From an uncultured bacterium (GTDB taxonomy: Bacteria > Actinomycetota > Coriobacteriia > Coriobacteriales > Coriobacteriaceae): a stretch of 64,000 bases of DNA. Shown piece after piece: positions 14,934-23,483 of this stretch (within the stretch, counting starts at the first letter, position 1; the number at the start of each line of letters is the position of its first letter). Below the pieces are notes generated by a model, which searched no databases, was not told the DNA's origin, and was given only the letters and a program-made list of their open reading frames with translations. The stretch is from positions 124,001 through 188,000 of the forward strand of contig CAJMKK010000003.1 in the NCBI GenBank assembly GCA_905214105.1, in the 5' to 3' direction. The position numbers and the translations under genes were made by a program.

Positions 14934-16787
14934 TTACATCTGCTCAGGCGCGGAAACGCCAACGAGGGTGAGCACCAGGGCGAGCGTCACGCGGACGGCA
15001 TCGCAAGCGGCCAGACGGGCACGCGAAAGCTCGGGGTCGACGGGACGGCCCTCGCTTGGCAGCACTTGGCAGGCAGCGTAGAAGCTGTGGAAGTCACCAG
15101 CGAGTTCCTCGGCAAAGTGGGTCAGACGGAACGGAGCGCGATCGCGAGCACAGCTGGCGATCAGGTCGGTGAGCTCGTTGAGCTTGCGCGAAAGGGCGAG
15201 CTCGGTCGGGTCGGTCAGCAGCGAGTAATCGACGTTCTCACCGATGGCCTTGGCGGCAACGGCCTTCATGCCCATCTCGTCGGCCTGCTCAGGCGTTACG
15301 TCGGCGGCACGGCGCAGGATGGAGCACACGCGGGCGTGAGCATACTGCACGTAATAGACCGGGTTGGAGTTGTCGCGCTTCTTAACGGCCTCGATGTCGA
15401 AGTCGACCATCTGGTTGGAGCTCTTGGAGATGAGCGTGTAGCGAGCGGCATCGGAGCCGACCTCGTCGACGAGCTCCTGCAGGGTCACCATGGTGCCCTT
15501 GCGCTTGGACATACGAACGGGCTTGCCATTACGCAGCAGGTTGACGAGCTGGCCCAGCAGAACCTCAAACTTGCCGGGATAGCCGAGAGCGTCGCAGACG
15601 CAGCGGACGCGCTCGATGTAGCCGTGGTGGTCGGCACCCCAAATGTCGATGACGTGGTCGACGCGCTGGAACTTGTCCCAATGATAGGCAACGTCGGAGG
15701 CGAAGTAGGTGTACTCGCCATCGGACTTGATCAGGACGCGGTCTTTGTCGTCGCCCAGGTCGGTGGAACGGAACCACAGGGCGCCGTCCTTGGTGTAGAG
15801 GTAGCCCATCTTGTCGAGCTTCTCAAAAGCGCGGTCGACGGCGGAGGTGCCGGCGGTCTCGCCCTCGGTGTCCTTCACGTACAGCGAGCGCTCGGAGTAC
15901 CAACGATCGAAGTCGCAGTTGACGGCATGGCAGAGGTCGCGCATGTTGTCGACCATCTTTACGTAGCCACGCTCGCGGAAGCTCTCCATGCGCTCCTGCG
16001 GATCGGCGTCGACCCACTTATCGCCGTCGGTGCGCCAGAACTCGGCGGCCTCGTCGATGATGTAGTCACCGCCGTAGGAGTCCTTGCCCAGAGTCTCGGC
16101 AAAGTTGTCCTGATACGGATGGGTCTCGGGATGCTCGTCGTTCTCGTCGGCAACGAAGGCGTCACGGTCGGCGATCAGCAGCTTGTGAGCCTCGTCGATA
16201 TCAACGCCCTGCTTGGCGATGATGTCGGCAAGCTGCATATAGCGCGTGCTGATGGAGTTGCCGAAGGTGTTCATCTGAGAGCCATGGTCATTGATGTAGA
16301 ACTCACGCTGGATTTCGTAACCGGCATGGTCCATAACACGGCAGAGGGAGTCGCCCAGCGCGGCCCAGCGGCCGTGACCAATGTGCATGGGGCCGACGGG
16401 GTTGGCGGAGACGAACTCGACCTGGGTCTTCAGGCCGCCACCGACGTTGGACTTAGCGAAGTCCATGCCCTTCTCGCGGGCCTCGCCGAAGATGGCGTTC
16501 TTAACGGCGACGGAGAGGTAGAAGTTGATGAAGCCAGGGCCGGCGATCTCGACCTTCTCGATCGCGGGGTCCTCAGGCATATGGGCAACGACAGCCTCGG
16601 CGATCTTGCGCGGGGCACAGTGAGCCAACTTGGCGGACTTCAGGGCCATGGTGGAGGTCCACTCGCCATGAGAAGTGTCAGCCGGTCGCTCGATGGCGCA
16701 ATCGTCAAGTTCAAATGCGGAAAGGTCGCCGGCCTCCTGGGCCGCAGCAAGCGCAGCGCGTACCAGCTCTTCAATCTTCTCGGGCAT
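14934..16787 (-). CDS. argS: Arginine--tRNA ligase
   Basis: A 617-residue class I aminoacyl-tRNA synthetase that charges tRNA-Arg. The HIGH motif appears as PMHIGHGR, the KMSKS equivalent as RMSKRKGTMV, with the Add-1 N-terminal domain (residues 1-110) and the DALR anticodon-binding domain at the end (VYYVQYAHARVCSILRRA onward). Start at 16787 is clear from AAGGAGG four bases before ATG; the open frame extends 43 codons further without a ribosome site. Monocistronic; no T-box leader was seen in the upstream 340 bases. Confidence 0.97.
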   Translation of the reverse strand: MPEKIEELVRAALAAAQEAGDLSAFELDDCAIERPADTSHGEWTSTMALKSAKLAHCAPRKIAEAVVAHMPEDPAIEKVEIAGPGFINFYLSVAVKNAIFGEAREKGMDFAKSNVGGGLKTQVEFVSANPVGPMHIGHGRWAALGDSLCRVMDHAGYEIQREFYINDHGSQMNTFGNSISTRYMQLADIIAKQGVDIDEAHKLLIADRDAFVADENDEHPETHPYQDNFAETLGKDSYGGDYIIDEAAEFWRTDGDKWVDADPQERMESFRERGYVKMVDNMRDLCHAVNCDFDRWYSERSLYVKDTEGETAGTSAVDRAFEKLDKMGYLYTKDGALWFRSTDLGDDKDRVLIKSDGEYTYFASDVAYHWDKFQRVDHVIDIWGADHHGYIERVRCVCDALGYPGKFEVLLGQLVNLLRNGKPVRMSKRKGTMVTLQELVDEVGSDAARYTLISKSSNQMVDFDIEAVKKRDNSNPVYYVQYAHARVCSILRRAADVTPEQADEMGMKAVAAKAIGENVDYSLLTDPTELALSRKLNELTDLIASCARDRAPFRLTHFAEELAGDFHSFYAACQVLPSEGRPVDPELSRARLAACDAVRVTLALVLTLVGVSAPEQM

Positions 16788-17129
16788 AGATCCTCCTTGT
16801 GTTAAAGCCCCCGAGCTCTTGGTCACTCGTAGGGCAAAAGCCAGAGTTTGTAGCACTCTATCACAAGCGACGGGCACTATCGCAGGGTAAAGCCAATCGA
16901 ACTTGCATATGCACAAAATTGACTACAGCTTGTATGGAGTCACTCAAAGATGCCGGTCTGCCTGCAGATTATGCACGCGTTGAAAATGCATAAAGGTGTG
17001 AATGAGCTGTGTCTTTTATCGAATACTCTTACCTATCGGAGTTGTGTGCTTTTCCTGCATAAAGTAAGGGTTTCCGCACGTCAGCGTGGTATTCTAGACA
17101 TACGCAAATTCGTATAAGTTGGAGGTAGC
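16788..17129. other. Divergent upstream region of argS and carD-like gene
   Basis: No gene. Contains A/T-rich stretches (16900-17080) expected of two divergent promoters. A TATTCT hexamer at about 17090-17096 may be the -10 of the carD-like gene, but no convincing -35 accompanies it. Confidence 0.4.
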
Positions 17130-17615
17130 ATGTTCTCAATCGGTCAACACGTCATTCATCCGGGTCAGGGAGTCTGCACCGTCGTCGGTTTTAGGGACGA
17201 CACGCCGCAGCCCATGCTGTTGCTCGAGACCAAGCAGGGACATGCGCAGACGATCCTCATGTACCCCGTGGCGCAGGCCGATCGTTTGCATGCCGCCATC
17301 TCCCAGCAAGATGCCGAGCACCTGCTGAGCCACTATGACGAGCTGGAGTGCGACACCTTTACCGAGCGTAACAGCTCGCTTGAGGAGACGCACTTTAAGC
17401 AGCAGCTCAAGCTGGGCGCGCCCGAGACGGTCCGCGTGGCAAAGACCATGATGCACCGCATTCGCCAGGCCGAGGAAGCTGATAAAAAGCCCAGCTCCTA
17501 CTACATGCGCGTACTTAAGGAGGCCAAGCGCCGCTCCATAGAGGAGTTCGCCGTGGCCCTGGGCGTCACAGAAGAGGACGCCGAAGCCCGCCTAGCCCAA
17601 GCCGCCCTCAACTAA
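17130..17615 (+). CDS. CarD family transcriptional regulator
   Basis: A 161-residue CarD_TRCF-domain protein. The Tudor-like RNA polymerase beta-interaction domain is FSIGQHVIHPGQGVCTVVGF onwards (residues 2-60), followed by the helical DNA-binding part (LKLGAPETVRVAKTMMHRIR...). CarD proteins bind the beta subunit and stabilise open promoter complexes, notably at rRNA promoters in Actinobacteria and mycobacteria. Length matches CarD (about 160 residues), far shorter than Mfd. GGAGG lies four bases before ATG. It is followed by a palindromic repeat that can act as terminator. Confidence 0.9.
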   Translation: MFSIGQHVIHPGQGVCTVVGFRDDTPQPMLLLETKQGHAQTILMYPVAQADRLHAAISQQDAEHLLSHYDELECDTFTERNSSLEETHFKQQLKLGAPETVRVAKTMMHRIRQAEEADKKPSSYYMRVLKEAKRRSIEEFAVALGVTEEDAEARLAQAALN

Positions 17616-17627
17616 CCCATCCGCGCC

Positions 17628-17670
17628 AAAAACCACCACAAAGGGGACAGGCACCTTTGTGGTGGTTTTT
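17628..17670. repeat. Palindromic repeat family A, copy 1 (forward)
   Basis: Arms AAAAACCACCACAAAGG and CCTTTGTGGTGGTTTTT (17 bases, perfect) with an asymmetric loop GGACAGGCA. With a T tract at its end it can terminate transcription of the carD-like gene. Confidence 0.9.
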
Positions 17671-17732
17671 TCGTTCTAGTCGTTCTAGTAGTATTCATTC
17701 TTAGCGATACCTACGAGCACAAGGAGTCTCTT

Positions 17733-18332
17733 ATGGCAGAGCCACTTACCGCCGGAATCACCCGCGACCGCGCATTCGAACTGCTCAACGAGCACAACAA
17801 GGACCCGTTCCACATCACCCATGGCGAGACGGTCGAGGGCACCATGCGCTACTTTGCGCGCGAGTTCGACCCCGAGAACGAGGAGTTTTGGGGCATCGTC
17901 GGCCTGCTGCACGACTTGGATTGGGAGGAGCATGAGGACGACCCCATGAACCACACCATCTATGCTGCCGAGATTCTTAAGGGCGAGGGTGCGTCTCCCG
18001 AGCTCATTCGCGCCATCCAGACGCACACGTCGGACTTCAACACCTCGCTGCCCAAACCCGAGCTGCAGATGGAAAAGATCCTGTTTGCCTGCGATGAGCT
18101 CACCGGCCTGATCGGCGCCGCCGTCATCATGCGCCCGAGCAAGAGCGTTATGGACTTTACGACCAAGTCGCTCAAGAAGAAGTTCAAGGACAAGCGCTTT
18201 GCCGCCGGCTGCTCGCGCGACGTGATTTCGCAGGGCGCCGAAATGCTCGGCTGGGAGCTCCCCGAGCTCTTCGACCGTACCATCGCGGCCATGCAATCCT
18301 TCGCCCCCGACCGCGACACCTTCCAGGCCTAA
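17733..18332 (+). CDS. HD-domain hydrolase
   Basis: A 199-residue HD-superfamily protein. The HD doublet is LLHDLDWEEH (about residues 58-67), the first metal His is in DPFHITHGETVEG, and a later His is in NHTIYAAEIL. Such proteins are usually metal-dependent phosphohydrolases of nucleotides; the substrate is unknown. The catalytic set looks complete. Start at 17733 follows AAGGAG. It lies alone between two family A palindromes, both in the same orientation. Confidence 0.72.
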   Translation: MAEPLTAGITRDRAFELLNEHNKDPFHITHGETVEGTMRYFAREFDPENEEFWGIVGLLHDLDWEEHEDDPMNHTIYAAEILKGEGASPELIRAIQTHTSDFNTSLPKPELQMEKILFACDELTGLIGAAVIMRPSKSVMDFTTKSLKKKFKDKRFAAGCSRDVISQGAEMLGWELPELFDRTIAAMQSFAPDRDTFQA

Positions 18333-18347
18333 CCGCCCACGCCACTT

Positions 18348-18388
18348 AAAACCACCACAAAGGGGACAGGCACCTTTGTGGTGGTTTT
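18348..18388. repeat. Palindromic repeat family A, copy 2 (forward)
   Basis: Identical core to copy 1 (AAAACCACCACAAAGG, loop with GGGGACAGGC). It stands between the converging HD gene and transposase 2, 20 bases past the transposase stop. Confidence 0.9.
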
Positions 18389-18408
18389 CGTTTGTAACGG
18401 AAGAGACG

Positions 18409-19167
18409 CTACCCGGCTTTGCGGATCGACCACTCTCCCACGCCCGTCAAGCGCTGTATTTGACGAATTGAAAGCCCCGCTTCTCGCATTGCCGCAAGCA
18501 CCTCATTGCGCTTGGACTTATCGAGGGCCTTGACAGCGGAAAGTTCGCTAAGGCCAAACGAGCGGATCAGCGACGCGCCCACATCCAGCGCTTCGTCCTC
18601 GCCAATTCGTCCTCCGGTCGGTGGTCGAACAACCGCTCCATTCGACGCATCCATAAAGGCCAGATAATCGCATATGCGCGGAAAAGCAAGGCGAGCAAGC
18701 GCCAAATCAACCGTCGCGATATCCGGATCGCGTTCGGCATAATCCAGATGACTGCTCCATCGATATACATCGTACGGACAAATACCAGCCTTTTGCGGAT
18801 TGAAATGAACATATCGAATAGCGTCGAGAAGGTATTCCTCGCTCGAAATCGAAGCGCTCGAGAACCTATCCTGAAAAACATGTCCGACATGCCCATGTCG
18901 GCGGTTATACCACGTCGCATAGCAAGACATAACAAGATGCATGGCCTCGCTCATGTTGTCGTCGGGGTCACTTAGGACAAGATGAACGTGGTTGCCCATC
19001 AGGCACCAAGCAATAAGCCTAATGTTGAACCGCGCTATCGAAGACCGAATAAGCGATAAAATGCGTCTTCTGTCTTCATCATCCTCAAACAGAAGCTGTT
19101 TGCCGTTGCCCCTCATCGTAATGTGATACAGGCCAGTCTGCGATTTCTGTCGCGGCTTTCTTGACAT
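18409..19167 (-). CDS. REP-associated tyrosine transposase (Y1/RAYT family), copy 2
   Basis: A 252-residue protein. The HUH motif is HVH (residues 60-62) within MGNHVHLVLSD; the start GLYHITMRGNGKQLLFEDDED and the RYVHFNPQKAG motif are typical of REP-associated transposases. The C-terminal helix-turn-helix (LSIRQIQRLTGVGEWSIRKAG) parallels that of copy 1, but the two proteins are clearly different in sequence. AAGGAGA lies six bases before ATG. It is bracketed by two family A palindromes in inverted orientation (18348-18388 and 19305-19343), the classic arrangement of a RAYT with its REP elements. The reading frame is intact. Confidence 0.88.
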   Translation of the reverse strand: MSRKPRQKSQTGLYHITMRGNGKQLLFEDDEDRRRILSLIRSSIARFNIRLIAWCLMGNHVHLVLSDPDDNMSEAMHLVMSCYATWYNRRHGHVGHVFQDRFSSASISSEEYLLDAIRYVHFNPQKAGICPYDVYRWSSHLDYAERDPDIATVDLALARLAFPRICDYLAFMDASNGAVVRPPTGGRIGEDEALDVGASLIRSFGLSELSAVKALDKSKRNEVLAAMREAGLSIRQIQRLTGVGEWSIRKAG

Positions 19168-19304
19168 GGGCGTCTCCTTGCTCTCATGCCAAAAATAACC
19201 TCACGGCACACGTAAAACGGCGAGAATCTACTCACCGATTAAGTCGTCCACCTGCCGAAATGTCACCTCTTGCGCGACGCAAATATGCTTAGATACAGTT
19301 AGTC

Positions 19305-19343
19305 AAAACCACCACAAAGGTGCCTGTCCCCTTTGTGGTGGTT
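19305..19343. repeat. Palindromic repeat family A, copy 3 (reverse)
   Basis: Same stem as copies 1-2 but with the loop read as TGCCTGTCCC, so inverted relative to them. Lies 17 bases past the proA stop and 138 bases upstream of transposase 2. Confidence 0.9.
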
Positions 19344-19359
19344 ATTGTTTGAGTGGGCG

Positions 19360-20646
19360 TTAGGGGCGGACCTGGCCGGTGCCTCGGAGCTTGTATTTGT
19401 AGGTGGTGAGGGCCTCGGCGGCAAAGGGGCCGCGGGCGTGGAGCTTTTGGGTCGAGATGCCGATCTCGGCGCCCAGGCCAAACTCGCCGCCGTCGGTGAA
19501 GCGCGTGCTGGCATTGGCGTACACGGCCGAGGCATCGACCGCATCCAGGAAGCGCTCGCAAGCATCCGTGTCCTCGGCAACTATGGCCTCGGAGTGCATC
19601 GTGCCGTAGCGGTTGATGTGTGCGATGGCCTCGTCCTCGTCTGCCACGACCTTCACGCTCATCTCGAGAGCCAAGTACTCGCGACCCCAGTCCTCCTCGG
19701 TCGCGGCGACGTAGTCATCGCCCTCCACAAAGCCGGCGTCGGCGCACGCGGCGCACGTGGCCTCGTCGCCGTGAATGAGCACGCCCTGGCCGTGCAGCAC
19801 GGCAACGACCGCAGGCAAAAACGCATCGGCCACATCACGGTCGACCAGCAGCGACTCGGCGGCATTGCACACGCCTACGCGCTGGGTCTTGGCATTAACG
19901 ATAATGTTGAGCGCCTTATCAAAGTCGGCGGATTCATGCACGTAGATGTGGCAGTTGCCCGTGCCCGTCTCGATCACCGGCACAAGCGACTCGCGCACGC
20001 AGCGCTGGATCAGGCCTGCACCGCCGCGCGGAATGAGTACGTCGACAATGCCGCGAAGCTTCATGAGCTTGCCAGTGGCCTCGCGGTCGGTGGACTCGAT
20101 CATCGACACGGCCTCGCGCGGGAAGCCCTTGGCCTCGAGCGCATCGGCCAGCAGCTCGGCGATCATGGCACACGAGTGATAGGCCAGCGAGCCGCCGCGC
20201 AGAATGCAGGCGTTGCCGGTACGGATGCAGATGCCTGCGGCATCGGCCGTCACGTTGGGGCGCGCCTCGTAGACCATGGCGACCAGGCCCAACGGCACGC
20301 TCACGCGGGTCAGGTCCACGCCGCTTGCGAGTATACGGTGGTCGAGCACGCGGCCCACGGGATCGGGCAGCTCGGCGAGCTTTTCCAGGCCGGCGGCCAT
20401 GCCCTCGACGCGCTCGGGCGTCAGCAGCAGGCGATCGAGCAGTCCGGCCGAGGTACCAGCATCGCGCGCAGCGGACATATCGAGCTCATTGGCGGCAACG
20501 ATGGAGTCGACACCGTTGCGCAGTGCTGCGGCCATGGCGCGCACGGCCTCCTGGCGCTGCTCGTTGCTCGCCGTGGCAAGCGAGGCCGACGCTGCCTTGG
20601 CGGCAACGGCAAGATCATGGACATACGTGGCTATATCGACCGACAT
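19360..20646 (-). CDS. proA: Glutamate-5-semialdehyde dehydrogenase (gamma-glutamyl phosphate reductase)
   Basis: A 428-residue NADPH-dependent reductase of the aldehyde dehydrogenase superfamily, the second step of proline synthesis. Catalytic Cys lies in RVGVCNAAESLLVD; other family parts are VYEARPNVTADAAGICIRTGNA and LIPRGGAGLIQ, and the C-terminal TSTRFTDGGEFGLGAEIGIST-type end reads here as ASTRFTDGGEFGLGAEIG. Length is as usual. AGGAGAAAGGG precedes ATG. proB lies on the same strand at 22277 but a gene on the opposite strand separates the two. Confidence 0.96.
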   Translation of the reverse strand: MSVDIATYVHDLAVAAKAASASLATASNEQRQEAVRAMAAALRNGVDSIVAANELDMSAARDAGTSAGLLDRLLLTPERVEGMAAGLEKLAELPDPVGRVLDHRILASGVDLTRVSVPLGLVAMVYEARPNVTADAAGICIRTGNACILRGGSLAYHSCAMIAELLADALEAKGFPREAVSMIESTDREATGKLMKLRGIVDVLIPRGGAGLIQRCVRESLVPVIETGTGNCHIYVHESADFDKALNIIVNAKTQRVGVCNAAESLLVDRDVADAFLPAVVAVLHGQGVLIHGDEATCAACADAGFVEGDDYVAATEEDWGREYLALEMSVKVVADEDEAIAHINRYGTMHSEAIVAEDTDACERFLDAVDASAVYANASTRFTDGGEFGLGAEIGISTQKLHARGPFAAEALTTYKYKLRGTGQVRP

Positions 20647-20758
20647 AGGCGGCCCTTTCTCCTAGAAGTTTGCAACCATGGTAGCCGATTTGTGCATGGC
20701 CTCGCCCGCGGCGGTAGAATTGGTCAACCCGAAACACCGCAACGAACGGAAGACTCAC

Positions 20759-22177
20759 ATGGCCCTCATCACTTCGTACCACGTCCCCGGCCTTTACGTC
20801 GAGGACCACAGCATCGACGTCCCCCTTGACTGGCGCGGCCTAGAGCCGATGCTCCTGGCCGTCGGCAGCACCATGCGCCGCGGCGCTATGCCGGCACCCA
20901 TCGCCGGCGCGCCTGAGAGCATCAAGCTTTTCTACCGCGTGGTCTGCGCACCCGACCGCATCAACGACGACCTGCCGCTCCTTCTGTTTTTGCAGGGCGG
21001 CCCCGGCGGCGAGAGCCCGCGTCCGCTGTCGCCCACAAGCGACGGCTGGATCGAGGAGGCCGTCAAGCACTTCCGCGTGGTCCTGCCCGACCAGCGCGGC
21101 ACCGGACGCAGTAGCTGCGTGGACGGACGCACGATCAAGGCACTGGGCGAGCGCGCCGAGGCAGCCGGCGCCGATACAGCCCGCTCACAGGCGGACTTCC
21201 TCAAGCGCCACCTCGCCAGCTCCATCGTGCGCGATTTTGAGTACCTGCGCCTGGTGGGCTTTGGCGGCAAGCCGTGGGTCACGCTCGGCCAGAGCTACGG
21301 CGGCTTTTTGACGCTGAGCTATCTGTCGCTCTTCCCCGAGGGCGTGGCGGCGAGCTTTACCTGCGGCGGCATCCCCCACGTGCCGGCGAGCGCCAGCGAG
21401 GTCTACGCGCACACCTTCCCGCGCATGGCCGCCAAGACGCAGCAGTATTACGACCGCTACCCCGCCGACGTCGAGCGCGTGGCAGCCCTGGCCGATGCGC
21501 TCGAGGCACAGAAGCCCGTGCTGCCCGACGGCTCGCCGATGACGGTCGAGCGCCTACAGCTCATGGGCAGCGACTTTGGCATGAAGCCGAGCTTCGAACG
21601 CATGCATTGGATTATCGATCACGCTTTTGTTGATGGCGACGGCACGCTGACCTGCGACGCCTCGGTATCTGACAGCTTTTTGATGCGCGCCTTCGAGCGC
21701 ACCAACACGCGTACAAACCCGCTGTACTGGACACTGCAGGAGTTCATCTACGCCGACGGCGATACCATGCCCATTCGCTGGGCCGCGGCAGAAGAGAAGG
21801 CACACCGTGCCGAGTTCGACACCCTCGCGCGCCCGCTCATGTTTACCGGCGAGGCCATGTTCCCGTGGATGTTTGAGCAGATGCCCGAGCTCAAGCCCTT
21901 CAAGCCCGCCATGGACCTGCTGATGGAAGACACCAGCTGGGATAAGATCTACGACCCGCAGCGACTGGCGTGCAACGAGGTGCCCCTGCAGGCCGCGGTG
22001 TATTTCGACGACATGTACGTGGATTCGGGCCTGCAGCTTGATACGCTCAGCCGCGTGGGCAACTCGCATGCCTGGGTGACCAACGAGTTCGAGCACGACG
22101 GTCTGCACGGCAGCGTGGTGTTCAAGCGCCTCTTCGACGAAGCCCTCAACCGCGGAGACCTGCGCCGGATCTTCTAG
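20759..22177 (+). CDS. Alpha/beta hydrolase, S33 proline iminopeptidase-like
   Basis: A 472-residue alpha/beta-fold hydrolase. The oxyanion-hole motif is FLQGGPGG, DQRGTGRSS follows, and the nucleophile elbow is LGQSYGGF. Possible later acid and His residues are in YFDDMYVD and NSHAWVTNEFEHDGLHG. The layout (GGPG, DQRGTG, GxSYGG, long cap) is that of S33 peptidases such as prolyl aminopeptidase, so it probably frees N-terminal residues, maybe proline, from peptides. That would fit its place between proA and proB, but this is inference. No signal peptide is seen. The start at 20759 has only a weak GGAAGA site. Confidence 0.78.
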   Translation: MALITSYHVPGLYVEDHSIDVPLDWRGLEPMLLAVGSTMRRGAMPAPIAGAPESIKLFYRVVCAPDRINDDLPLLLFLQGGPGGESPRPLSPTSDGWIEEAVKHFRVVLPDQRGTGRSSCVDGRTIKALGERAEAAGADTARSQADFLKRHLASSIVRDFEYLRLVGFGGKPWVTLGQSYGGFLTLSYLSLFPEGVAASFTCGGIPHVPASASEVYAHTFPRMAAKTQQYYDRYPADVERVAALADALEAQKPVLPDGSPMTVERLQLMGSDFGMKPSFERMHWIIDHAFVDGDGTLTCDASVSDSFLMRAFERTNTRTNPLYWTLQEFIYADGDTMPIRWAAAEEKAHRAEFDTLARPLMFTGEAMFPWMFEQMPELKPFKPAMDLLMEDTSWDKIYDPQRLACNEVPLQAAVYFDDMYVDSGLQLDTLSRVGNSHAWVTNEFEHDGLHGSVVFKRLFDEALNRGDLRRIF

Positions 22178-22182
22178 TAAAG

Positions 22183-22233
22183 GAACGTCCCCGCCTGCCG
22201 GCACAATAGGAACGTCCCCAAGTGCTGGCACGA
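22183..22233. repeat. Tandem GGAACGTCCCC / GCCGGCAC repeat
   Basis: Two tandem units, each GGAACGTCCCC followed by a TGC(C/T)GGCAC block. The same units appear at 34915-34970, next to a family C repeat. Confidence 0.6.
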
Positions 22234-22279
22234 GAAAGACAGCGCTGCGGGAAACGATCCGCAGCGCTGTCTTTCTTTA
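22234..22279. terminator. Bidirectional terminator between hydrolase and proB
   Basis: A perfect 17-base stem GAAAGACAGCGCTGCGG/CCGCAGCGCTGTCTTTC (22234-22275) followed by TTT; its right edge touches the proB stop codon. Confidence 0.85.
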
Positions 22280-23404
22280 TGCAAATACGATCAAGTTATC
22301 CCTGTGTATCGCGGGCTTCTCGGCCAGGTCTGCCAGCAGGCGGTTGCTGGCAATCTGGTCCTGGCGGCGACCGGCGGCAAGTTCCAGCACGTCCGAATCG
22401 GCCTCGGCAATACCGCGGGCGACGACCATGCCGCTCGGGTCGCACACGTCGAGCACATCGCCCTCGGCAAACTGGCCATCGACCTCGCGAATACCCACCG
22501 CAAGCAAGGAAGAGCCACGGCTGACCAGCGCCTTCGCGGCACCATCATCGACCGTCACCGAGCCATGCGCCTTGTCGCCCAGTGCGATCCACAGCTTGCG
22601 GGGTGCGATGTCCAGACGCTCCGCCGGCGGATCGAACAGCGTGCCCACGCTCTCGCCGCGGGCGAGGCGCACGAGCGCATCGGGCTCCTCGCCCGAGCAA
22701 ATCACGCTCTGAATGCCCGCCGTCATCAGGATGCGGCTCGCGCGGATCTTGGTAATCATGCCGCCCGTGCCCACCGATGTGGAAGAATCGCCCGCCGAGG
22801 CAATAATCTTGGCATCGATCTTATGCACGACCGGGACGAACTCGGCCGTGGGGTCCTCGTGCGGATTGGCGGTATAGAGGCCATCGATGTCCGAGAGCGT
22901 CACGCACAGATCGGCAGAAACCAGGCAGCTCACAAGCGCCGCCAGCGTGTCGTTGTCACCAAACTTGATCTCATCGACGGTAACGGTATCGTTCTCGTTG
23001 ACGACCGGCACCACACCCAGCTCCACCAGGCGTAGCAGGGCGTCGCGTGCATGCAGGTAGGACGTACGGCGGGCCGTATCATGGCGCGTGAGCAGTACGA
23101 GCGAGGTGAGCAGGTCGCGCGCATGAAACTCCTCGTCGTAGGCCGACGAGATGATGCACTGACCGGCCGAGGCGCAGGCCTGTAAGCTCGGAAGGTCGCC
23201 GACCGGCTTGCGGTCGAAGCCCAACACGGGATAGCCACAGGCGATAGCGCCCGAGCTCACCACGACCAGACGCCAGCCGAGTTTGCGCAGCGCTGCGGCC
23301 TGATCGGCAAGCCCGCCGATAAAGGAGCGGTTGACCTTGCCATCGGCGCCCACCACCGTGGACGAACCGATCTTTACCACCATCGTTTTATAAGAAGTCG
23401 TCAT
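22277..23404 (-). CDS. proB: Glutamate 5-kinase
   Basis: A 375-residue ATP-dependent kinase for the first step of proline synthesis. The amino acid kinase domain shows VVKIGSSTVV at residues 9-18, VVSSGAIACG, NENDTVTVDEIKFGDNDTLAALV and GTGGMITKIRAS; the C-terminal 80 residues form a PUA domain (KLWIALGDKAHGSVTVDDGA). Proline feedback inhibition is typical of PUA-containing forms. No clear ribosome site precedes ATG at 23404 (TTTGACGT). It follows pncB after 79 bases and may be co-transcribed with it. Confidence 0.95.
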   Translation of the reverse strand: MTTSYKTMVVKIGSSTVVGADGKVNRSFIGGLADQAAALRKLGWRLVVVSSGAIACGYPVLGFDRKPVGDLPSLQACASAGQCIISSAYDEEFHARDLLTSLVLLTRHDTARRTSYLHARDALLRLVELGVVPVVNENDTVTVDEIKFGDNDTLAALVSCLVSADLCVTLSDIDGLYTANPHEDPTAEFVPVVHKIDAKIIASAGDSSTSVGTGGMITKIRASRILMTAGIQSVICSGEEPDALVRLARGESVGTLFDPPAERLDIAPRKLWIALGDKAHGSVTVDDGAAKALVSRGSSLLAVGIREVDGQFAEGDVLDVCDPSGMVVARGIAEADSDVLELAAGRRQDQIASNRLLADLAEKPAIHRDNLIVFA

Positions 23405-23483
23405 ACGTCAAACCAATCAACTGTGGAGGGTTCGGCCGAGCTGGCGGCCAAGAGAGCGTGACTCGCCCCTACCGCCCAAGGAA

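Noticed and set aside
12419-16805. Long plus-strand open frames opposite rho and argS (for example 12419-14266 and 14922-16805)
   Set aside because: Antisense frames of GC-rich genes with third-position G/C; composition is repetitive and the true proteins are unambiguous on the minus strand.
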